22,761 bases of DNA from Polysphondylium violaceum (GCA_000277445.1 AJWJ01000391.1:1-22761); one strand, 5' to 3'; numbered from the stretch's first letter, positions 11,471-21,302 are shown. Numbers and translations are program-made. Notes: generated from the sequence alone by a model not told the origin.

Positions 11471-11863
11471 CCAGTGGTCCCTGATTTACACCACTTCCGA
11501 CATAATGGTGTCATTATTACCTCTCGATAAAGTATGTATTTGGTTTATTTGTCATTGGTTTAATATCAATTTCACCAGATAACATCAAATCAAAGAATGA
11601 ATTTGGTATCTTTGTGAGAGTAGCTTTTGTTGTTTGATGTTTAAAACCACCTATATTCAACGTGATAGGATCAGGTATCACTGATACATCTATGACCTTT
11701 GTAACATCCAATAATACATCTTTTCTTTTTAGCAACTCTGTAATATCTTGTTGTAATGATCCAAAGTGACCATTTATTAAACTATGCAATCCATTTATTG
11801 ATTGGGATATGTTTTCATGTATCTTTTTAGAGTCCACTGAGGTTTGCTGTTCCCATTATCCAT
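11471..11863 (-). pseudogene. BTB-TLDc copy 0: BTB exon joined to a scrap of the TLDc exon
   Basis: This is the last member of the minus-strand BTB-TLDc array. The exon 1 equivalent (about 11521-11863) has the type I leader and BTB start and is nearly identical in DNA to intact copy C. After the ATG at 11863 it lacks 10 bases that copy C has (between CCTCA and GTGGACTC), which shifts the leader out of frame. From 11837 downward the BTB frame is open, ending TYFIER where other copies read TYFIDR. Just past the donor the sequence jumps to a TLDc-exon fragment (11471-11508, compare 14643-14680 of copy B). Exon 2 and the rest of exon 3 are deleted. No functional product is expected. A truncated BTB peptide cannot be excluded. 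Confidence 0.8.
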
Positions 11864-12690
11864 TTCGATGGCTTTATTGTCGGGTTGGTTTCAAAAAAAA
11901 AAAAAAACGATATTGGCATCAGCCTAGCTATAAAAAATTATTAATTGGTGTTTGTCTTTTAACACTCAAACTTGATTGGAAAATACATGATTAGCAATGT
12001 AGTTTTCATTCCAAGTGTTGGGTTTCTACTGGTCTTGAATAGCTGTAAGTTGAACATGGTTGATAAAAAAAAAAGTGAATAAAGTAGTATATGTATATGA
12101 GTAATAGAAAATATCTGAGGGTTATTTTAAAATTTTTCAGAGTCTCACACATTTTTTCATATAAATTTAACTGGAAAAAAGAGGTAGTTACAAAACTCCA
12201 TCCCTTATCTTCCCAAAATTTGATTAAAAAAAAAAAAATTGTAGATGGAGTTTTTGAAATACCATCTCATCCCCATCAAACTTTGTTCAGATATGACCTT
12301 CACCAACAATAAAAAATATAGTTTTTCTTTTAACCTTTAATTATAGTCTAATGATACAAAAAAACCATTAAATAAATCATACAATATATGTACTGATTGT
12401 ACTTTCTCTTTTTCTAGCCCATCACCTTATATTGCCATAGAAAGAAAATATTTCTTTCAATGCCCACATCAAGAATTTTTAATAATATTCAAAAACTATT
12501 TAATTAATAAACTGTTACCCTTTTAAAAAGTCATGACCAAACAGATCAAATTAATAAATACACATAAAGGAAAAAAAAAAAAGATATAAAAAGAATAATG
12601 GAGTGGATTTGGTCCTTATTCAAATATTTTATTTTTATGACTGAATCCCATTTATTAAAAGACCCCAATACAATTTCAAGGATGATTATT
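11864..12690. other. Gap between BTB-TLDc copies 0 and A: duplicated flanks, no gene
   Basis: No real gene is seen; short open frames here are AT-rich chance frames. About 11996-12064 matches 19177-19249 upstream of copy D (shared GTTGGGTTTCTAC and GAACATGGTTGA-like words), so this is duplicated intergenic DNA. Oligo(dA) runs at about 11890-11905 lie just upstream of copy 0 on its strand (T-run) and fit a promoter oligo(dT). About 12595-12690 is the 3' flank of copy A and resembles the 3' flanks of C (15385-15476), D (17145-17276) and E (19445-19507), with a shared ATACAATTCCAAG-like word next to each stop. Confidence 0.6.
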
Positions 12691-14007
12691 TCAACTACAT
12701 TTGTAAATTTCTAAATATTTAATATGGAAATTTTCTGTTGGATTAAGTGTTGTTATGCCTTTACCTGTTGTGTCATTGTATCCCGTAGGAAATTCTTGAT
12801 AAGAGCCATCTTGTGTTACTTGAATTACCAAATCATACCCATATTCATTACCAAACGCTGGTCCGAAACGACTATCACCAGCAACAAAATTTTTTTCGTT
12901 TTCTATAGGTAGATATTTCGTTGGTGGAATACCATGTTTATTTACCAATGTATAAAACATTTATTATCACCATAATATTTACCTTCACTATTCCAAGACT
13001 GACTATTATACCCACCAAATACACAACCATCTGTTGTTTCAACCAATGTAATTGTTGCTCCATTATCATCACATGCTGAATGAAATGCCTGTTGACTATA
13101 TTCATTAGTTTTCGATGCCTAAATTGTATGGATAAAAGAGCTATTAATATCAGGTAATTAAAATTAAATATTTAATAGCCTACACTATAGAGTAATTCAA
13201 AATTTGTTAATTTAGTGTTATCTATCCAATCTCTTAAAATCTTAAATGTATGATGATTTAAAATTAATGAAAATGCTAACTTTAAATTATTCAATTGGGC
13301 AAGTAATTTATCTTTGAGAGAATTGACTTCTTCCTTTAAATACTTCGTCTTCTTTTTGCTTTCCTCATTTTTAAATGCCAATTCTTCTTCTGTCTCATCT
13401 AATTTTAGTTTTAGTGAATTTAATTGATCAATAATTGTAACAGTATCATCTAATTTGAAATAATCATTGATTCGATAAAACTCCATCTCCTTTCTAATGC
13501 AGTGCCTGATATCCTCTGGTATTTGTATATCACCTTCATCTCTGAGATAGTTTAATATATAATTAAAATGTGTACCATCTCTATATGGTTCATTATAAAA
13601 TTAGTATTAGATGATCCTCTATTTGTAATTGAATGTTTGAATGTTTGGTATCATTATTACCTATCGATAAAGTATGTATTTGGTTTATTTGTCATTGGTT
13701 TAATATCAATTTCACCAGATAACATCAAATCAAAGAATGAATTTGGTATCTTTGTGAGAGTAGCTTTAGTTGTTTGATGTTTAAAACCACCAATATTCAA
13801 CGTGATAGGATCAGGTATCACTGATACATCTATGACCTTCGTGACATTTAATAAGACTTCTTTTCTTTTTTCTAAATCTTTAATCTGTTGTTGTAATGAT
13901 TCAAAGTGCCCTATGAATAAACTTTGCACACTTTCTATTGACTGTTTAATATTTTTTCTCTTACTATTCTCTACAATTGCCGTGGTATTATTATTAATGC
14001 TATACAT
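12691..14007 (-). pseudogene. BTB-TLDc copy A: intact BTB and coiled coil, frameshifted TLDc exon
   Basis: Exon homologies are complement(13661-14007, 13184-13580, 12691-13118), with GT-AG introns in the same phases (2, then 0) as copies C and D. The start is ATG at 14007 (MYSINNN). The preceding GTG AAA in frame is not a start. Exons 1 and 2 are open: leader, T1-type BTB (LNIGGFKHQTT, DGTHFNYILNYLRDEG), coiled coil, then the first TLDc strand (FELLYS). In exon 3 the sequence after TLDc motif FGGYNSQSWNS lacks 4 bases that all other copies have (near 12948), so translation stops a few codons after NKCFI. The remaining TLDc reads open in another frame to the normal end KCS. Either the gene makes a protein with half a TLDc, or it is a young pseudogene, or this is an assembly error. 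Confidence 0.75.
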
Positions 14008-14440
14008 TTTCACTTTGAAAAGAGATGATAAACCTTTTTAAAAATAATATTTGTTATATTTTTTTTTTAAAAAGTGTTGGGTTCATGGAGCTCAGAGATG
14101 AACCAATCGATATGTGAGGGAATAAAATATTATTTTCATGATTAATTAAAGTATTAAATATAGTGTGTTTTTAGTGGGGGAAAAGTATGAGATGATAATC
14201 TTAAAAGTCGAAAATAAAAAAGCCCCACAACCTGTGGTAAAATAAAAATAGAATAAACTAAATTTGGATTCAAGAAAGGGATAAAAAATAAAGAGAGAAA
14301 GAAGGCAAGTAGTACAATCTTTTAAGTGAAATGCTTCCTTTACCTCAGTCTATATATGTTTATTTTATTACATGATAATGGTATGAGAATGGTTTGCCTG
14401 TTTTTATAATTATGTTAATATCATTTTACTTATTGATAAA
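14008..14440 (-). promoter_or_regulatory. Type II promoter region of copy A, with CCCCAC/GTGG dyad at 14223-14237
   Basis: Read toward copy A this region holds blocks that recur upstream of D and E. They are AAAAGTGTTGGG (about 14071), a GGTGGG/GTGGGG-like G-rich word with GTATGAGATGATAATCTT (about 14174-14202), and CCCCAC-AACCT-GTGG followed by TAAAATAAAAATAGAATAAAC (14223-14258). The dyad lies 216 bp from the ATG. G-rich GTGG boxes are known targets of the dictyostelid G-box binding factor, but binding here is inference. About 14310-14440 duplicates 18885-19020 and ends in a decayed exon 1 donor region. No gene is seen. Confidence 0.55.
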
Positions 14441-15282
14441 TTATGGTTTTGGATATGATACATTTCCTAATATCCCACACTGTGCCATCAGGCTAATAAA
14501 TATTTTACATTTATAAATCTCCAAAAGTTTAAGTAAATGATTTATATGGAGTATGTGTTGTTTTTTCTTAACCTGTTGTGTCATTGAAGGGGAACTTTGA
14601 TTCGAATTTATTTCTAGAATTAGAGAATCCCGATTACCAAACACTGGTCCCTGTTCTTCACTACTTCTGACATAATCATTTTCTTTGGGAAAATATTTAG
14701 TTTGTAGAATTCCATGTTTATATACCAATGTAAATAAAAAATAGTCATCACCGTATTAATTACATGTATTTTTCCAATACTAGCTATGATATCCACGAAA
14801 TACACAATCATCTGTTGTTTCAATCACAGTCTGTAATATTTGCTCCTTTGCCTGGGGATTAAATTGAATGTTGGTCCACTAAATTTATTATCTTCTGTTC
14901 TAATTAGTTTTCATACTATTACTATTACTATTACTTAATTTCTTAAAATAAACAACTATACACTGTAATGAATTGTGTTTGTGTCGGATTATTACCTATC
15001 AATAAAGTATGTGTTTATCATAGGTTTAATATTAGTTTAACCATTTTACATCAAATCATAGAATCTTTGTGAGAGTAGCTTTTGTTGTTTAATACCACCA
15101 ATATTCATTTTAATAGGATCTGGTATCACTGATTCATCAATCTTTGTGTCATCAAATAAAGCATCCTTTCTATTGGTCGAATGATTCATCATAGTGACCA
15201 TTTATTAAACTATGCAATTGTTATAGATTTTTCATGGGGTTCGGCAACATCGCCTTCCATTGCATGTATCTTTTTCAATCCT
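14441..15282 (-). pseudogene. BTB-TLDc copy B: decayed copy
   Basis: This copy is heavily degraded. About 14991-15282 matches BTB exon 1 of the type I subfamily (donor-side ACCTATC-AATAAAG, then diverged BTB with several deletions). Exon 2 with the coiled coil is missing except perhaps a scrap near 14950-14975. About 14441-14920 matches the TLDc exon: KHGI, TKYFPKEN and GPVFGN are recognisable, followed by a disordered C-terminus, with KLLEIYKC still visible. In-frame stops and gaps occur throughout. It is the oldest-looking copy. It lies between A and C, so it marks a former complete repeat unit. Confidence 0.8.
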
Positions 15283-15476
15283 GAGTTCTATGCATATCAA
15301 TTATATAGCAATGAAAATTCTATTTATTTAATAAAACTGTTTTGAAAAGTCATATGACTAAGAACAAATAAGAAATATCTCCAAAAATGGGTTTGGTCCT
15401 TATTAAAATATTTATTTTTATGACTGAATCCCATTTTTGTATATACCACACAAATACAATTCCAAGCCTGAAAATT

Positions 15477-16885
15477 TTAGCTACATTTGTAAATTTCCAA
15501 ATTTTTAATATGGAAATATTCTGACGGAGTAAGTGTTGTTTTGCCTTTACCTGTTGTGTCATTGTATTGCATGGGGAACCGTTGATATGAGTCGAGTTCC
15601 TTAATTACCAATTCATCCTCTTCCAATCCATCATTATTATCAATATTACCAAACACTGGTCCGAAATCACTGTGACCAACAACAAAATATTTTAAGTTTT
15701 CTTTAGGTCGATATTTCGTTGGTGGAGTGCCATGTTTATTTACCAATGTAAATATAAAACATTTATTATCACCATAATAAAAACCTTTACTATTCCAAGA
15801 CTGACTATTATACCCACCAAATACACAACCATCTGTTGTTTCAATCACTGTAATCGTTGGTCCTTCACCATCACATGCTAAATGAAATATTGATGCTTTA
15901 AATCTATTTGTTTTTGATGCCTAGATTGTATGGATAAAAGAGATATTAATATCATGTAGATTATATTTAAATATTTAATAACCTACACTATAGAGTAATT
16001 CAAAATTTGTTAATTTAGTTTTATCTATCCAGTTTCTGATAATCTTAAATGTATGTTGATTTAATATTAATGAAAATGGTAACTTTGAATTATTAATTTG
16101 GTCAAGTAATTTATCTTTATCTTTGAGAGAATTGACTTCTTGCTTTAAATTCTCCAATTCTTTTTTGCTTTCCTCCTTTGACAATGCTAATTCTTGTTTT
16201 GTTTCTGTTAATTCTTGTTTTGTAGAATTAAATTCTTGTTCTGTCTCATCTAATTTCAGTTTTAATGAATTTAATTGATCGATAATTGTCGTTGTATCAT
16301 CCAATTTGAAATGATCATTGATTTTATAAAACTCCATTTCCTTTTTAACACAATGTCTGATATCCTCTGGTATTTGTATATCACCTTCATCTCTGAGATA
16401 ATTTAATATATAATTAAAATGTGTACCATCTCTATGGTTTTTTATGTTTATTACATCACATGATATTAGTATTAGTGAATGCTCTAGTGCTGTGTGAAGT
16501 GCTAACCTAATGTAATATTCTTGTCATATTACCTATCGATAAAGTATGTATTTGGTTTGTTTGTCATTGGTTTAATATCAATTTCACCAGATAACATCAA
16601 ATCAAAGAATGAGTTTGGTATCTTTGTGAGAGTAGCTTTTGTTGTTTGATGTTTAAAACCACCAATATTCAACGTGATAGGATCAGGTATCATTGACACG
16701 TCTATGACCTTTGTAACATCCAATAATACATCTTTTCTTTTTAGCAACTCTGTAATATCTTGTTGTAATGATCCAAAGTGACCATTGATTAAACTATGCA
16801 ATCCATTTATTGATTGTGATATGTCTTCATGTATCTTTTTAGAGTCCACAGTGAGATTGTGAGGTTTGCTATTCCCATTATCCAT
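15477..16885 (-). CDS. BTB(T1)-coiled coil-TLDc protein, copy C, 413 aa, three exons, intact
   Basis: Exons are complement(16533-16885, 15987-16431, 15477-15920). Introns are 101 and 66 nt, GT-AG, phases 2 and 0, and the frame closes to 413 codons plus TAA. The leader (1-60, MDNGNSKPHN) is type I. BTB_2/T1-like domain about 70-165 (LNIGGFKHQTT, FIDRDGTHFNYILNYLRDEGDI), as in KCTD-type proteins that oligomerise and often bind cullin 3. Coiled coil about 165-230 is Glu/Lys/Leu-rich and carries extra KQELTETKQEL repeats. TLDc about 236-413 contains FELLYS, FHLACDGEGPTITVIETTDG, FGGYNSQSW and a C-terminal EIYKCS. TLDc proteins of other eukaryotes are linked to V-ATPase and oxidative stress responses; the role here is unknown. 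Intron 2 uses GTAGGT after AGT, which restores the TLDc consensus. Best intact member together with copy D. Confidence 0.9.
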
Positions 16886-17276
16886 TTCAATGGCAATATA
16901 TAGTGTGGGGGGTTGTGATCAAAAAAAAAAAAAAAAAAAAAAAAACAAATTTTTATTGTACCATCTATAACTCATCTGATCTTTTCTTTAAACATTTAAT
17001 ATTGGTAACATAATCTAAAATCTTTTCTTTAAACATTTAATCTTGATCTATGATCTAAAATGAGTGGTATTAAATCATTCATATATCTACTGAAATATTA
17101 AATAAAAAATGCTTTTAAAAAACCAAAAAAGAAAAAAAATAAGGTGTGGATTTAGTCCTAATAAAATTTATGATTTAATCCATTTATTTATACATAATAC
17201 ATGGGGGATTGTCCCTATTTAGACCTAATCCCCTTTATTTATCGATCGCACAAATACAATTCCAAGCCTAATTTTT
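16886..17276 (-). promoter_or_regulatory. Type I promoter region of copy C and 3' flank of copy D
   Basis: No gene is seen. Just upstream of copy C lies a G-rich word (GTGGGGGGTTGTG, 16903-16915), rare in this AT-rich DNA, then an A25 run (16921-16945), which is a T25 run on the gene strand and fits a dictyostelid oligo(dT) initiator region. Two tandem 41-bp units follow at 16979-17019 and 17020-17060, both starting ATCTTTTCTTTAAACATTTA. About 17145-17276 is the conserved 3' flank of copy D. Confidence 0.55.
16979..17060. repeat. Tandem duplication, two 41-bp units
   Basis: The first 22 bases of each unit are identical (ATCTTTTCTTTAAACATTTA then AT), and the ends (AATCTAAA / GATCTAAAA) also match, with divergence in the middle. 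It lies between copies C and D. Probably replication slippage; no function is indicated. Confidence 0.7.
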
Positions 17277-18606
17277 TCAACTACATTTGTAAATTTCCAT
17301 ACTTTTAATAACACTAAATTTAGTTGAAGAAAGTGTAGTTTTGCCTTTCCCGGTTGTATCGAATACAGCGGGGAATTGTTGATATGAGCCGTATTGTGCT
17401 TGAATTTGAAAATCCGACCCATCAAGATTACCAAACCATGGTCCGAAATTCTTGTGACCAGCAACAAAATTTTTTTCATTTTCTTTAGGTATATATTTCG
17501 TTGGTGGAATACCATGTTTATTTACCAATGTAAATATAAAACATTTATTATCACCATAAAAATAGCCACCACTATTCCAAGATTGACTATTATACCCACC
17601 AAATACACAACCATCTGTTGTTTCAATCACTGTAATCGTTGCTCCTTCACCATCACACGCAGAATGAAATGCCTGGGCATTAAACTTATTAGTTTTTGAT
17701 GTCTAGATTGTATGGATAAAAAAGCATTAATATCATGATATTAAAATTCAATATTAAATAACCTACATGATAGAGTAATTCAAAATTTGTTAAATAAGAT
17801 TCATCTATCCAATCATTGATAATATTAAATGTATGATGATTTAATATTAATGAAAATGGTAATATTGAATTATTAAATTGGTCAATTAATTTATCTTTGA
17901 GAGAATTGACTTCTTGCTTTAAATTCTTCGTCTTCTTTTTGCTTTCCTCCTTTGTAAATGCTAATTCTTGATCCATTTCATAAAAAGCTTGTTTTGTCTC
18001 ATCTAATTCCTGTTTTAATGAATTTAATTTATCTATTATAGTAACATTATCATCTAATTTGAAATGTTCATTGATTCGATAAAACTCCATCTCCTTTCTA
18101 ATGCAGTGCCTGATATCCTCTGGTATTTGTATATCACCTTCATCTCTGAGATAGTTTAATATATAATTAAAATGTGTACCATCCCTATGGTTTAATGTGA
18201 AATTAGTATGATAACTCTATTTGTAATAGTGTTCTCATAATGTTTAGTATTATTATTACCTATCGATAAAGTATGTATTTGGTTTGTTTGTCATTGGTTT
18301 AATATCAATTTCACCAGATAACATCAAATCAAAGAATGAATTTGGTATCTTTGTGAGAGTAGATTTAGTTGTTTGATGTTTAAAACCACCTATATTCAAT
18401 GTGATAGGATCAGGTATCACTGATACATCTATCACCTTTGTGACATTTAATAAGACTTCTTTTCTTTTTTCTAAATCTTTAATCTGTTGTTGTAATGTTT
18501 CAAAGTGCCCTAGGAATAAACTTTCCACACCTTCTATTGATTGTTCTTTATTTTTTCTCTTATTATTCTCTACAATGTCCGAGATATTATTATTACTGCT
18601 ATACAT
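17277..18606 (-). CDS. BTB(T1)-coiled coil-TLDc protein, copy D, 396 aa, three exons, intact
   Basis: Exons are complement(18260-18606, 17767-18184, 17277-17702). Introns are 75 and 64 nt, GT-AG, phases 2 and 0, and the frame closes to 396 codons plus TGA. The start is ATG at 18606 (MYSSNNN), a type II leader with a short amphipathic QQQIKDLEKRKEVL stretch. BTB/T1 about 68-165 is nearly identical to copy C. Coiled coil about 165-225 has its own heptads (LDETKQAFYEMDQEL). TLDc about 232-396 begins NFELLYH (His where other copies have Ser), then AFHSACDGEGATITVIE, FGGYNSQSW and a C-terminal KCS. Its upstream region carries the type II blocks and the CCCCAC/GTGGG dyad. A homo- or hetero-oligomeric adaptor role is inferred from the domains. 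Alternative starts are unlikely because the leader is conserved in A and E. Confidence 0.9.
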
Positions 18607-19507
18607 TTTCACTACGAAAGATATCCAAATTAACCATTATAAAAATAATATTTGTTTACAATTAGTATTTTATTTGGAAAAAAATAAATATATTTTTGTA
18701 AAAAAGTGTTGGGGAATGATACACCAATGGATATGTGAGGGAATATGTGTTTTCGGTGGGAAAAGTTCAACAAAAAAAACCCCACTTGTGGGTAAAATAA
18801 AAATAGAATAAACTAAATTCAGATACAACAAAAGTCAAATGAAGGGGAAAAAAATTATGAGAGAAAGTAGACATGGAGTACTACCTGAGTACAATCTTTG
18901 TTAAGTGAAATGTTTCCTTTACTTCAGTCTTTATATATGTTTATTTAATTACATGATTTGGTATGAGAATGCTTTACTTGTTTTTAAACGTATGCTAATA
19001 TCATTTCACCTATCTAAAGTATGTATACGGTTCATTTGTTATTCGGAGAGATAAAATAAAATCGTAGTTGTTCAAATAAAATGCGTTGGGCTTGCTTCAA
19101 CTATAAAAACATTTTTATGAAATAGTGTTTAAAAGTTTGGGTATTAAAATACAAACAAAATATATAACTTGATCAACAATGATAGTTTTCACTTGTTGGG
19201 TTTCTACGTGGATGGTTTATTGAATTCTCGAAATTGAGCATGGTTGACAGAGTAAGCTTACAACATCTTAAATTAAATGGTGTTCGTTAATTTTTTTGAA
19301 TTTATGAATTTTTCCTCTCCTATACATTTCATATTTATAACTGAAAAGGTGTCTTTTTACGCCTTCCAAAATTTGTAAATGGTATAAAATTGAAATTAAA
19401 AAAAAAAGACAAAAGATATATACTTTTATAAAATTTTATATATTTTTTGAATGATTTAATCCCATTTATTTGTAGACCACACCAAAACAACTCCAAGGCT
19501 GATTATT
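18607..19507 (-). promoter_or_regulatory. Type II promoter of copy D, duplicated flank, and 3' flank of copy E
   Basis: Next to copy D are the type II blocks: AAAAAGTGTTGGGG (about 18701), GGATATGTGAGGGAATA (about 18729), GTGTTTTCGGTGGG, and the dyad CCCCACTTGTGGG (18780-18792) followed by TAAAATAAAAATAGAATAAAC. The dyad is 174 bp from the ATG. About 18885-19020 duplicates the block at 14310-14440. About 18994-19045 contains a decayed end of BTB exon 1 (CATTTCACCTATC-TAAAGTATGTATACGGTTCATTTGTTATT), the trace of one more lost copy. About 19177-19249 matches 11996-12064. About 19445-19507 is the 3' flank of copy E. No intact gene is present. Confidence 0.6.
18994..19045 (-). pseudogene. Scrap of a BTB-TLDc exon 1 (donor end)
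   Basis: The segment resembles the last about 50 bases of BTB exon 1 and its donor, which in intact copies reads ACCTATCGATAAAGTATGTATTTGGTTTATTTGTCATTGG on the plus strand. It has small gaps and substitutions. Nothing else of that copy is left here. Confidence 0.5.
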
Positions 19508-20894
19508 TCAATTACATTTGTAAATTTCGATATTTTTAATAAAAAAAATTTCTAATGGAGTCAGTGTTGTTTTGCCTTTACCTGTTGTGTCAATGTATCC
19601 AGCGGGGAAATGTTGAGATGAGTTGACTTCACTAATAAACAAATCAAATCCATCTTTATTACCAAACACTGGTCCGAAACATTTGTGACCCAAAGTTAAA
19701 TATCTCTCGTTTTCTTTAGGTAGATATTTCGTGGGTGGAATGCCATGTTTATTTACCAATGTAAATATAAAACATTTATTATCACCATTATAACAACTAC
19801 TACTATTCCAAGACTGACTATTATATCCACCAAATACACAACCATCTGTTGTTTCAATCAATGTAATCGTTGCTCCTTTACCATTACATGCTGAATGAAA
19901 TACTGATGCACTAAATGGATTATTATAATTTACATGATTTTATACAAATAATTATAATTATAATTAAATATTTAATTACCTACACTATAGAGTAATTCAA
20001 AATTTGTTAATTTAGTGTTATCTATCCAATCACTGATTATCTTAAATTTATGAAGATTTAATATTGATAAAAAAGGTAAGTTTAATAAATTGGTCAAAGA
20101 ATTTGATATCCTGAAAATGATGATGACTTAAAATGAATGAAGATGATAACTCTGAATTATTAAATTCTTCAAGTAATTTGTAATCCTTATCTTTATATTT
20201 AAGAGAAATGACTTGCATTAAAATCTGCAAATCTTTTTTCCTATCCTCCTTTGTCAATGCTAATTCTTGATTGGTAGCATTTAAAGCTTGTTCTGTCTCA
20301 TCTAACTTCTCTTTTAATGAATTTATTTGATCTATAATAGTAGTTGTATCATCCAATTTGAAATGATCATTGATTTTAAAAAATTCCATTTCTTTTCTAA
20401 CACAATGTCTGATATCCTCTGGTATTTGTATATCACCTTCATCTCTGAGATAGTTTAATATATAATTAAAATGTGTACCATCTCTGTTTATGATATTAGT
20501 ATGAGTGAAATTTACTTGTATTTTAAGGTAGATGTTATTATCATTATTACCTATCGATAAAGTAGGTGTTTGGTTTATTTGTCATTGGTTTAATATCAAT
20601 TTCACCAGATAACATCAAATCAAAGAATGAATTTGGTATCTTTGTGAGAGTAGCTTTTGTTGTTTGATGTTTAAAACCACCAATATTCAACGTGATAGGA
20701 TCAGGTATCACTGATACATCTATGACCTTTGTGACATTTGATAAGACTTCTTTTCTTTTTTCTAAATCTTTAATCTGTTGTTGTAATGTTTCAAAGTGCC
20801 CTAGTAATAAACTTTGCACACCTTCTATAGATTGTTCTATATTTTTTCTCTTATTATTCTCCACAATGTCAGAGGTATTATTACTGCTATACAT
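19508..20894 (-). pseudogene. BTB-TLDc copy E: BTB intact, exon 2 and entry to the TLDc exon disturbed
   Basis: Exon homologies are complement(20551-20894, 19984-20483, 19508-about 19909). Exon 1 is open (MYSSNNTSDIVEN, BTB ending TYFIDR) and joins exon 2 in phase 2. The coiled coil (LDETEQALNATNQELALTKED) is followed by an extra, diverged duplicate of the segment before TLDc (NNSELSSSFILSHHHF, then again NLLNLPFLSILNLHKF). The frame between the two is out of step and hits TAA. Removing 20111-20150 as a 40-nt GTTATC...TTTCAG intron would restore it, but this is very short. The acceptor of intron 2 is gone: the only AG before the TLDc sequence (TTTAG at about 19910) enters exon 3 out of frame. 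The TLDc exon itself reads open to KCN. A BTB plus coiled-coil protein without TLDc may still be made. Confidence 0.7.
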
Positions 20895-21171
20895 TTTCAC
20901 TTGAAAAGAAATGACACATTAAAAATAATATTTGTTTACAATTTTTTGTATTTTTTATAAAAAGTGTTGGGGTAATTCTTTGAGTTCAACCAATGGGTAT
21001 GTGAGTGGAATATAGTAATATATTTAATGATTAAATAATGAGGGAGATATAATAATATTGATGTGTTTTTGGTGGGAGAAAGGTATGAGATGATAATCTT
21101 GAAAGTTCAACATAAATATACCCCACATGTGGTAAAATAAAAATCGAATAAACTAAATTTGGATTGAAAAA
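20895..21171 (-). promoter_or_regulatory. Type II promoter of copy E, dyad CCCCACATGTGG at 21121-21132
   Basis: The same ordered blocks as upstream of A and D occur here: AAAAAGTGTTGGGG (about 20959), CCAATGGGTATGTGAG (about 20990), GATGTGTTTTTGGTGGGAGAAAGGTATGAGATGATAATCTT (about 21060-21100), then CCCCACATGTGG followed by TAAAATAAAAATCGAATAAAC. The dyad is 227 bp from the copy E ATG. No gene lies in the region. Confidence 0.55.
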
Positions 21172-21302
21172 TTATTTCAACTACATTTGTAAAATTCAAT
21201 ATTTTATAACAGGTGCAGCTTTGTATCCATTAGTAAATAAATAACTGAATTTTGTATTTTCTATTCTTTTTTACCCCAATACAATTCTAAGACAGTTAAT
21301 AA
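21172..21302 (-). pseudogene. 3'-end scraps of another BTB-TLDc copy
   Basis: Positions about 21172-21200 (ATTATTTCAACTACATTTGTAAA) match the coding end of the TLDc exon in copies A, C and D. About 21275-21302 (ACCCCAATACAATTCTAAGACAG) matches the 3' flank seen at 12661-12684. In intact copies the flank lies to the left of the coding end; here it lies to the right, so the two pieces are in swapped order. That suggests a rearrangement at the edge of the array. Confidence 0.55.

Noticed and set aside
12091-12312. 73-codon plus-strand frame between copies 0 and A
   Set aside because: It consists of poly-A/T-derived Lys/Phe runs in duplicated intergenic DNA, with no support.
13992-14013. GTG start (VKMYS/MKMYS) for type II copies
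   Set aside because: An ATG lies two codons downstream, and nuclear genes use ATG.
13802-14041. Plus-strand frames antisense to the BTB exons (recurring at 18401 and 20692)
   Set aside because: They recur only because the BTB exon DNA is nearly identical between copies.
15975-16337. Separate coiled-coil gene starting at MEFYKINDH
   Set aside because: This Met is internal to exon 2; the BTB reading upstream (DGTHFNYILNYLRDEG) continues into it in frame.
16921-16945. A25 run as a retroposon poly(A) tail
   Set aside because: It lies directly upstream of copy C, where it is an oligo(dT) run on the gene strand, as normal in dictyostelid promoters; no retroelement body or target-site duplication is visible.
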